A stretch of DNA of 5,256 bases from Nanobdellota archaeon. Lineage in GTDB: Archaea > Nanobdellota > Nanobdellia > Woesearchaeales > CG1-02-33-12. The stretch covers positions 1-5,256 of the forward strand of contig JAHIFA010000014.1 of assembly GCA_018901315.1 (NCBI GenBank). Direction: 5' to 3'. A program made the translations under genes and the position numbers. A model generated the notes under the pieces. The model ran no database searches, was not told the DNA's origin, and saw nothing but the letters and a program-made list of their open reading frames with translations. Numbering within the stretch: the first letter of the stretch is position 1; the number at the start of each line of letters is the position of its first letter. Below, one piece after another: positions 1-4,914 of the stretch.

Positions 1-725
1 AGAGTTTACGTCACTAACTGAGAAATCAGAACACCTATAGGTGGACAGTTTGGCTGGGGTGGCACTCTACTGAAATGATATCAGTAGAGCCCAAAGGTTG
101 ACTCAAACGGGTCAGAAACATTTTGCGAAGACACAAATGTGCCAGCGCAAAAGCTGAGCATCCGTTGTAGAGTGCAAGAGCAAAAGTCAGCCTGACTGGA
201 TTCTGACTAATAAAGGATCCAGAGAAGAAATTCTGGTCTAGCGAACCTCTATGCCTCCTTGATGGGGGCTAGGGATGACAGAAAAGTTACTCCGGGGATA
301 ACAGAGTTGTAGCGCCCGAGAGTTCATATCGACGGCGCTGCTTGCTACATCGATGTCGGCTCTTCCTATCCCGGCCGTGCAGAAGCGGCCAAGGGTGGGG
401 GTGTTCACCCATTAAAAGGGATCGTGAGCTGGGTTCAGAACGCTGTGAGGCAGTTTGTTTAATATCTGCTGGAGATGTAGGATATCTGAAGGGAAGGACC
501 CTCTAGTACGAGAGGAACGGGGGCTCGGGGCCTCTGGTCTACCGGTTATCTGACAAGGTAAGCCGGGCAGCTACGCCCCAAGGGATAAGTGCTGAAAGCA
601 TCTAAGCACGAAACCCGCCTTGAAAAGAGATATCTTAGGGCTCGGGTAGAAGACCCGTTTAATGGGACCGGTGTGTAAGTGTCAAGCTTCGGCGAGGCAT
701 TCAGCACGCGGTTTCCAACAGCCCA
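1..725 (+). rRNA. 23S ribosomal RNA, 3' part (5' end outside window)
   Basis: This is the 3' third of the large-subunit rRNA, corresponding to about E. coli position 2200 to the end. Landmarks recalled from E. coli numbering are the P-loop TGGGG (55-59), the peptidyl transferase segment GGGGATAACAG (294-304, with A301 equivalent to A2451), the segment GAGTTCATATCGACGGCG (319-336), the A-loop TGTTC (402-406), and the sarcin-ricin loop AGTACGAGAGGA (505-516). The segment AGGGATAAGTGCTGAAAGC (581-599) and the CATCTAAGCACGAAAC region close the domain. Core positions look intact, so the gene should be functional. The 3' end near 725 is estimated from similarity to the usual archaeal terminus and could be off by 10-20 bases. 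Helix 84 carries a 42-nt insertion, annotated separately. The T-rich tract from 741 marks the probable transcript end. No 5S rRNA or tRNA follows within the window. Confidence 0.97.
118..159 (+). other. Probable 42-nt bulge-helix-bulge intron in helix 84 of 23S rRNA
   Basis: The conserved helix 84 hairpin should read ACGG, loop GTCAGAAAT, CCGT; here 42 bases separate GTCAGAA (111-117) from ATCCGTT (160-166). The RNA can fold as follows. The outer exon helix is 106-111 with 161-166 (the last pair is G111-U161). The 3' bulge is G158 C159 A160. The central helix is 112-115 (UCAG) with 154-157 (CUGA). The 5' bulge is A116 A117 A118. The inner intron helix is C119-G153, then A120 bulged, then 121-127 (UUUUGCG) with 146-152 (CGCAAAA). 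This is a canonical 3-nt/4-bp/3-nt bulge-helix-bulge. The central helix is formed by exon 1 and the intron, as in archaeal tRNA introns. Cleavage after the second base of each bulge removes 118-159 exactly and restores the normal loop, at a point equivalent to E. coli 2310/2311. It is too short to encode a homing endonuclease. The insertion and fold are seen directly; splicing by EndA and RNA ligase is inferred. Confidence 0.82.
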
Positions 726-740
726 TAGTACTTTGCCTAT

Positions 741-766
741 GCATGGTTTTCATTTATTTTATTTCT
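741..766 (+). terminator. T-rich terminator after 23S rRNA; copy 1 of a shared 3' element
   Basis: This T-rich tract begins about 16 bases after the estimated 23S 3' end, as expected for archaeal termination on U-rich RNA. It starts with GCATGGTTTTCAT and continues as TATTTTATTTCT. The same sequence, with one extra base and one substitution, recurs at 2634-2660 after the next gene. A weak 5-bp stem, CATAG (724-728) with CTATG (737-741), lies just upstream and might contribute to 3'-end formation. Confidence 0.6.
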
Positions 767-793
767 ATGAAACATTAAATTCAAAAAATAATG

Positions 794-816
794 AGAACTT
801 ACTTAGCGTAAGCTCT
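794..816 (+). other. Imperfect hairpin in the 23S-to-CDS spacer
   Basis: AGAACTTAC (794-802) and GTAAGCTCT (808-816) form a 9-position stem with one A-C mismatch and a 5-base loop, TTAGC. It lies after the rRNA terminator and upstream of the next promoter. Its function is unknown; it could be a protein-binding dyad or chance structure in an AT-rich spacer. The rest of 767-828 shows nothing recognisable. Confidence 0.3.
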
Positions 817-828
817 AAAATAATGCAA

Positions 829-854
829 AATATTGAGGTTTAAACCGAAATATT
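829..854 (+). promoter_or_regulatory. 26-bp imperfect palindrome upstream of TATA box, possible operator
   Basis: The left arm is AATATT-GA-GGTTT (829-841) and the right arm is AAACC-GA-AATATT (842-854). Eleven of thirteen positions per arm are complementary, and only the GA dinucleotides break symmetry. The core GGTTTAAACC (837-846) is a perfect 10-bp palindrome. The dyad ends directly before the A-rich BRE (857-862), where archaeal regulators, often dimeric helix-turn-helix proteins, commonly bind. It could therefore control the gene starting at 896. The symmetry is seen directly; the regulatory role is inferred. Confidence 0.5.
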
Positions 855-856
855 AC

Positions 857-870
857 AAAAAATTTAAATA
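857..870 (+). promoter_or_regulatory. BRE/TATA promoter of the DUF2330-like gene
   Basis: An A-run BRE (857-862) precedes the TATA box TTTAAATA (863-870). The box centre is about 30 bp before the ATG at 896, so transcription should start at or within a few bases of the start codon, giving a leaderless mRNA. There is no Shine-Dalgarno sequence before this ATG, which fits. Confidence 0.65.
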
Positions 871-895
871 GTTGCAAATAAAAAATTAAATAATA

Positions 896-2620
896 ATGAA
901 AAAAATCATTAATATCATGCTTTTTTTGATTTGTTTGTTAATTATTTCTTGTTTTCCAGATGTTAATGCTGATGGCGGCATGATGATGCTTAAGGAAGGC
1001 AGGTGGGATATGCTTGATGAAGAACAGCAATTATGTGCCATAAACTATCATCAAGGAATCCAGAATATGATTCTCAGTGTTAATACTGGTGAAGAGATTA
1101 CAGGCGAAAAAGCTGTCTGGATATTCCCTGTTCCAGCAAAACCTGAAAAAACAGTAATAAATATAGTGGAAGGATTTCCTGAACTTAATGGATATGATGT
1201 GAAATATATGGCTGATCAGTCTATTTCTGACATATTTGGTTTTATTCGTGTAAGTCAAATATATACTCTGCCATTGTTTATTCTTCAACAAAGTTTTGGC
1301 ATGATGGCAGGTGGAATAGATTCCCTTGGAATGAATAAGGCGGGTTTTGGTGAGAGTATTGAAGGCGTAACAGTCCATGAAAGCATTGAAAAGAGTGGCT
1401 TAACCACAGAACTTGTGTCTGCTATTGACAGTGATTCTTTTTCAAACTATTTAATTAGTAAGGACTTGGATGTTCCACCTAATTTTAAATCAATTTTAGA
1501 TGATTACATTGGAAAGGAATATTCATTTGTAATCTCGTGGATTTCAGATGTTGAAAAATTTAAGTTAGAACAGCCTGAGGGTTATATTATTGGATTGTTT
1601 GAAGACGGAGAAATAGATGAAGTAAAATCTTTGCTTAAAAATTTAGATTATAATACAGATGATTATGGTTTTTATTGGGTTGTAGAAGATACAATTGAGG
1701 AATTTGAGGAAGAAGGAGAGATTGATGAATGGGATATCCAGCAATTAAAGAGATTTAGAGGTGCTGGAAATATTCTCAGTGTGTTTATATCATTCCCTAC
1801 TGAAAAGATGTATTATCCACTAAAACCAACATCTGTTTATGGAAGCAAGAGAGTCCCAGCCTCTATTTATGTAATGGATTATGTTAAGCCAGAATTATAT
1901 CCTGAAATAAAAGCATATAGTGAAATTGATTATTTCTTTCGCGAAAACTTTGATGTTCCAGAAGAGCTAAGTGATTTTTTTGCTGGTTCTGATACTAAAT
2001 ATTTAAGATACACAAAAATAAAAATAAATCCCCCTTCAAAATATTTGACTGAAGATTTATGGATTAAAGAAGGAACTCCGTTTAAGGTGTTTCTTGCTGA
2101 CTCTGTGAACAGGTTTCCATTCTGGTTCGGCTTGTTTTTCTTTGTAATTTGTTCGTGTTTAGCAAGTTTATTATCAGGAATAATCATATTTGGAATTAAA
2201 GGGGTTTCAAAAATAAAGTTTATGTTATTTGGATTATGGAATTTTCTTACCTTGATTGGATTTTCAGTTGCAGCTTATGTAAATAAAATTGATGTTAAGC
2301 TTACTGGATTGCAAGAAATTAAACAAAATAAAATACCTTTTGGGAAAGCTTTCATAATAACTTTACTTATATCTGCTATAACTCCTGTATTGTTTCTGCT
2401 TTTGTTTTTATTTACAGGAGGGTCATTCAGTAGATACTGGTATTCTGTTGTTCTTATCCCATTGATGATAATTTATGCTTTTACAATCATATTAATTGCT
2501 CCTTTTGTGGTAGGGTATTATAAAAATAGAAGAATAACTAAATTTATTATTTTATTTACTATAATATTTACTGGTTTAACAATTTTATTCCAATATTTAT
2601 TAAAGCTAATGTTTGTATAG
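896..2620 (+). CDS. Membrane-anchored extracytoplasmic protein, DUF2330-like, five C-terminal membrane segments
   Basis: The protein has 574 residues. Residues 1-26 look like a signal peptide: KK at the start, a hydrophobic core at 5-18, and either an IISC lipobox-like site at Cys19 or cleavage after VNA at 25. A large domain at about 27-405 follows and should lie outside the membrane. It carries EEQQLCAINY (42-51), AVWIFPVPAKP (73-83) and PLKPTSVYGS (308-317). The order 'E-Q-aliphatic-NYH.G, then aromatic-PVP' recalls the DUF2330 family, but this is from memory and tentative. An acidic stretch lies at 265-279 (EEFEEEGEIDEWD). About five membrane segments follow: 408-434, 442-461, 484-507, 515-541 and 549-571, with a KNRR loop at 543-546 near the last. 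The start is the only sensible ATG and sits about 30 nt after a TATA box. The molecular function is unknown. The gene stands alone between a promoter and a T-rich terminator, and its neighbours do not hint at a role. Confidence 0.9.
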   Translation: MKKIINIMLFLICLLIISCFPDVNADGGMMMLKEGRWDMLDEEQQLCAINYHQGIQNMILSVNTGEEITGEKAVWIFPVPAKPEKTVINIVEGFPELNGYDVKYMADQSISDIFGFIRVSQIYTLPLFILQQSFGMMAGGIDSLGMNKAGFGESIEGVTVHESIEKSGLTTELVSAIDSDSFSNYLISKDLDVPPNFKSILDDYIGKEYSFVISWISDVEKFKLEQPEGYIIGLFEDGEIDEVKSLLKNLDYNTDDYGFYWVVEDTIEEFEEEGEIDEWDIQQLKRFRGAGNILSVFISFPTEKMYYPLKPTSVYGSKRVPASIYVMDYVKPELYPEIKAYSEIDYFFRENFDVPEELSDFFAGSDTKYLRYTKIKINPPSKYLTEDLWIKEGTPFKVFLADSVNRFPFWFGLFFFVICSCLASLLSGIIIFGIKGVSKIKFMLFGLWNFLTLIGFSVAAYVNKIDVKLTGLQEIKQNKIPFGKAFIITLLISAITPVLFLLLFLFTGGSFSRYWYSVVLIPLMIIYAFTIILIAPFVVGYYKNRRITKFIILFTIIFTGLTILFQYLLKLMFV

Positions 2621-2633
2621 ATGTTAGTTCTTT

Positions 2634-2660
2634 GCATGGTTTTCATATTATTTTGTTTCT
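2634..2660 (+). terminator. T-rich terminator after the DUF2330-like gene; copy 2 of the shared 3' element
   Basis: This T-rich stretch begins 13 bases after the stop codon. It repeats the element at 741-766: GCATGGTTTTCAT is identical, followed by one extra base and TATTTTGTTTCT (A to G at one site). CTTTGC precedes both copies, with a 6-base length difference. Its position after two unrelated genes suggests a transcription terminator or 3'-end element. A 10-bp palindrome TTTCTAGAAA (2660-2669) adjoins it. Confidence 0.6.
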
Positions 2661-2711
2661 TTCTAGAAAATAAAAGTAATATTTTGAGTACTTATAAATA
2701 GTAATAAAATC

Positions 2712-2725
2712 AAAAGATTTATATA
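2712..2725 (+). promoter_or_regulatory. BRE/TATA promoter of the Nudix-like gene
   Basis: AAAAGA (2712-2717) followed by TTTATATA (2718-2725) matches the other promoters in the window. It predicts a transcript start near 2746 and a leader of about 20 bases, enough to hold the ribosome binding site at 2759. A second TATA-like stretch, TTATAAATA (2692-2700), could be an alternative upstream promoter. Confidence 0.6.
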
Positions 2726-2758
2726 TGCTTATACATACCAAAGAAAGATAAATATTTT

Positions 2759-2764
2759 GGAGGA
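2759..2764 (+). promoter_or_regulatory. Shine-Dalgarno site that fixes the start at 2769
   Basis: GGAGGA lies four bases before ATG 2769. An in-frame TTG at 2757 would extend the protein by four residues, but it overlaps this ribosome binding site and has no other site upstream, so ATG 2769 is preferred. This is the only strong Shine-Dalgarno directly placed before a start in the window. Confidence 0.8.
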
Positions 2765-2768
2765 TAAA

Positions 2769-3872
2769 ATGATAAATAAAAATATGATTTACCCATTTGC
2801 TTATTCAGAAAAAAACCTTATTCTACCTGATGTAACAGTCATACCTAAAGATGTTGCAAGTAATTTTAATATTGTTAAATCAGATAATGTTCTATTTCCA
2901 GAAGCTGCTAACAACTTGGAAGCTGCAAAAGAGCTTAAAGAAGTTTTGTCTAAAATTCAAATATATTCAAAAGACCCAAAATATTCTTGTTCCCTTGATT
3001 CAGTAAATAGATTTGGAGTAAAAAAAGGAACTGAAAAAATTGTTGAGTTAATACTAAACAAATATGTTGAGATATGCAGAGAGATGGAAGATAAAAGATT
3101 GGGTTTTGGTCCAGGAATACAATATAACTTTTTAGGTCTAAGCCCTGAAGGAATAGAAGTTACCCTTGGAAATTATGGAACATTTGCTGCAACTCTTTTA
3201 AAGGCTGCTGAAAATCCTGATTACAAAAAATTTCTTATAGAACAAGGTGAGAAATTATTGGGTAATAGACAAGCGTTCTTTGTTAACCCTCCTGCAACAA
3301 ATGCAATATGTGAGACTAAGGATGGATACATCTTAATTGCAAACAGGGGTCCAACTGCAGAATATGATAATATGTATCACGCCATTGCTGCAGGTCACCA
3401 TGATCCTGAAAAATTAAGTGATAAAGGTAAAGAAATTCCACTTGAGAATTTAATAGTTCACCAGATTGACAAAGAGGTAGGTTTATCAAGAGAGGATTTA
3501 AAAGAATTTAAGTTTAATGGAATTGCATTTTCTGCTGGATATGATAAGAATATTTTTGGAACAGAAAAAGTTGAGGTATTGACGTACGCTAAAATAGACA
3601 AAACAGTAGATGAAATAGTCGAGAGCATAGAAAGAAATCCTGAGCATAGATGGGAGACAAGGCAATTGCTTGTAGTGCCAAAACAAAATGTAAGTTATTT
3701 GATTAAAGAAACATCTGATTCAAAAAAACCAGTTGGTTCTATTCCAGGATTAAAAAAATATTTTAGTGATGTGAAACCAGGCACTGACCCAAATTCAAAG
3801 TCATACTGGGTTCCTGTTGGTCTTGCTAACCTGATTGCATGGACAAGGATTAATCCATATATTCTTGATTAG
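2769..3872 (+). CDS. Nudix-like protein with degenerate catalytic box, NUDT22-like architecture
   Basis: The protein has 367 residues, has no signal peptide or membrane segment, and is probably cytosolic. Residues 1-110 are an N-terminal region I do not recognise. Then come GFGPGIQYNFLGLSP (112-126) and EVTLGNYGTFAATL (130-143), resembling the 'LG.T.Y..F.GTN' segment before the Nudix domain in NUDT22-type UDP-sugar hydrolases. A Nudix-like fold at about 168-310 contains FVNPPATNAICETKDGYILI (171-190), AAGHHDPE (207-214) and HQIDKEVGL (231-239). Aligned to the Nudix box GX5EX7REUXEEXGU, the tail has H for R, Q for the first catalytic E, and K for the second; only E236 remains. Hydrolase activity is therefore uncertain. 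It may be a binding protein, or it may use acids elsewhere (D212, E214, E222, E226). The family assignment is from remembered motifs. The gene has its own promoter and a T-rich terminator. Confidence 0.9.
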   Translation: MINKNMIYPFAYSEKNLILPDVTVIPKDVASNFNIVKSDNVLFPEAANNLEAAKELKEVLSKIQIYSKDPKYSCSLDSVNRFGVKKGTEKIVELILNKYVEICREMEDKRLGFGPGIQYNFLGLSPEGIEVTLGNYGTFAATLLKAAENPDYKKFLIEQGEKLLGNRQAFFVNPPATNAICETKDGYILIANRGPTAEYDNMYHAIAAGHHDPEKLSDKGKEIPLENLIVHQIDKEVGLSREDLKEFKFNGIAFSAGYDKNIFGTEKVEVLTYAKIDKTVDEIVESIERNPEHRWETRQLLVVPKQNVSYLIKETSDSKKPVGSIPGLKKYFSDVKPGTDPNSKSYWVPVGLANLIAWTRINPYILD

Positions 3873-3873
3873 G

Positions 3874-3894
3874 TTTTTTATTTTTTTATTTATT
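3874..3894 (+). terminator. T-rich terminator after the Nudix-like gene
   Basis: A run of almost pure T with isolated A residues starts immediately after the TAG stop at 3870-3872. No hairpin precedes it, which fits archaeal U-tract termination. It is not a copy of the element at 741 and 2634. Confidence 0.6.
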
Positions 3895-3911
3895 CTGCAA
3901 ATAGTTAAAAT

Positions 3912-3926
3912 AAAAAGATTTTAATA
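3912..3926 (+). promoter_or_regulatory. BRE/TATA promoter of kae1
   Basis: AAAAAGA (3912-3918) precedes TTTTAATA (3919-3926). The box centre is 26-27 bp before ATG 3949, placing the transcript start essentially at the start codon, so the mRNA is predicted to be leaderless. The nearest SD-like sequence, AAGGA at 3926-3930, is about 18 bases upstream and too far to act. Confidence 0.6.
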
Positions 3927-3948
3927 AGGATGTTATTTCTTCTGTTCT

Positions 3949-4914
3949 ATGATATGCCTAGGAATAGAAAGCACGGCCCACACATTCGGTGTGGGGATTG
4001 TAAAAGACAGGAAAGTATTGGCCAATGTAATAAACTCTTATACTACTAAGTCTGGAGGCATAATACCAGTAAATGCTTCAGAGCATCATATTGATGTTTG
4101 TGATAAAGTAATTAAAGAAGCACTGGAAAAGGCCAAGATAAAACTAAGTGATGTTGACTTGATTTCTTTTTCACAGGGCCCAGGCATAGGCCATTGTTTA
4201 AGGATTGGTGTAATGATTGCAAGGTCTTTAAGCTTAATGCTAAATAAACCGATTATTGGCGTTAACCACTGCATTGCTCATTTAGAGATTGGAAAATTAT
4301 TGACAAAAGCAAAAGATCCTGTTTTATTATATGCCTCGGGAGCAAACACACAGGTTATTGCATTCGAGGGCGGAAAGTACAGGATTTTTGGAGAAACACT
4401 GGATATTGGAGTTGGAAATTTTCTTGATGCTTTTGCAAGGCATATCGGACTTGGATTTCCAGGCGGCCCAAAGCTTGACAAATTAAGCAAAGATGGAAAA
4501 AATTTCATTGAAATGCCTTATATTGTTAAGGGGATGGATGTCAGCTTTGGAGGCATATTGACTAATTTGAAGCAAAAGTTTAACTCAAAAAAATACACAA
4601 ATGCAGACCTTGCTTACTCAATGCAGGAGACTGTTTTTGCAATGCTTTTGGAAGTCAGCGAGAGGGCGATGTTTCACTGTGATAAAAAAGAATTATTGCT
4701 GGGAGGGGGAGTTGCATGTAACACAAGACTGCAGGAGATGGCAAAAATAATGTGCAGGGAAAATGGCTCTAAATGTTTCATACTTGAAAATCAGTTTAAT
4801 GTTGATAACGGAGCGATGATTGCCTGGCTTGGCCTAAAGGAATACAAAGATGGAAAAAGGCAAAGCATTGAAAATACAGAAATAAGGCCATACTGGAGGA
4901 CAGATGATGTTTAG
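3949..4914 (+). CDS. kae1: Kae1, catalytic subunit of KEOPS, tRNA N6-threonylcarbamoyladenosine synthase
   Basis: The protein has 321 residues, a full-length Kae1/TsaD (ASKHA fold) protein. Kae1 transfers the threonylcarbamoyl group from threonylcarbamoyl-AMP to A37 of ANN-decoding tRNAs, working in the cytosol with Bud32, Cgi121 and Pcc1. Visible family motifs are GIESTAHTFGVG (5-16) with E8; the metal ligands H107 and H111 in NHCIAH; Y128; SGANTQ (130-135); FGETLDIGVGN (147-157) with D152; FPGGPKLDKL (170-179); LGGGVACNTRL (251-261); and VDNGAMIAW (285-293) with metal ligand D286. All expected active-site residues are present. The protein ends at RTDDV, where Kae1 proteins normally end or where a Bud32 kinase domain begins in fused versions; here there is no fusion, so Bud32 must be encoded elsewhere. 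The gene appears to be transcribed from its own leaderless promoter. The next gene starts directly after its stop codon. Confidence 0.97.
   Translation: MICLGIESTAHTFGVGIVKDRKVLANVINSYTTKSGGIIPVNASEHHIDVCDKVIKEALEKAKIKLSDVDLISFSQGPGIGHCLRIGVMIARSLSLMLNKPIIGVNHCIAHLEIGKLLTKAKDPVLLYASGANTQVIAFEGGKYRIFGETLDIGVGNFLDAFARHIGLGFPGGPKLDKLSKDGKNFIEMPYIVKGMDVSFGGILTNLKQKFNSKKYTNADLAYSMQETVFAMLLEVSERAMFHCDKKELLLGGGVACNTRLQEMAKIMCRENGSKCFILENQFNVDNGAMIAWLGLKEYKDGKRQSIENTEIRPYWRTDDV

Noticed and set aside
724..741. Classical intrinsic hairpin terminator after 23S
   Set aside because: The stem is only 5 bp with an 8-base loop and low GC; the T-rich tract alone is a better explanation in an archaeon.
1031..1378. 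Minus-strand ORF of 115 codons inside the DUF2330-like gene, and similar minus-strand ORFs elsewhere
   Set aside because: They lie opposite clearly coding genes, have no promoter or ribosome binding site, and show no recognisable protein motifs.
2621..2701. 26-codon ORF directly after and in frame with the stop of the DUF2330-like gene
   Set aside because: It lies in the T-rich terminator element and upstream TATA-like DNA, and its hydrophobic residues simply reflect T-rich codons. There is no ribosome binding site.
2757..2768. TTG start giving a 371-residue Nudix-like protein
   Set aside because: The TTG overlaps the Shine-Dalgarno GGAGGA, which is correctly spaced for ATG 2769.
4336..4356. 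SGANTQ instead of SGGNTQ in Kae1 as a damaged active site
   Set aside because: I recall alanine at this position in other archaeal Kae1 proteins, and all metal ligands and other motifs are intact.
4912..4914. TAG read as a sense codon (pyrrolysine-type recoding)
   Set aside because: Kae1 ends at its usual RTDxV terminus here, the other TAG stops are followed by terminators and promoters, and no pyl genes are visible.
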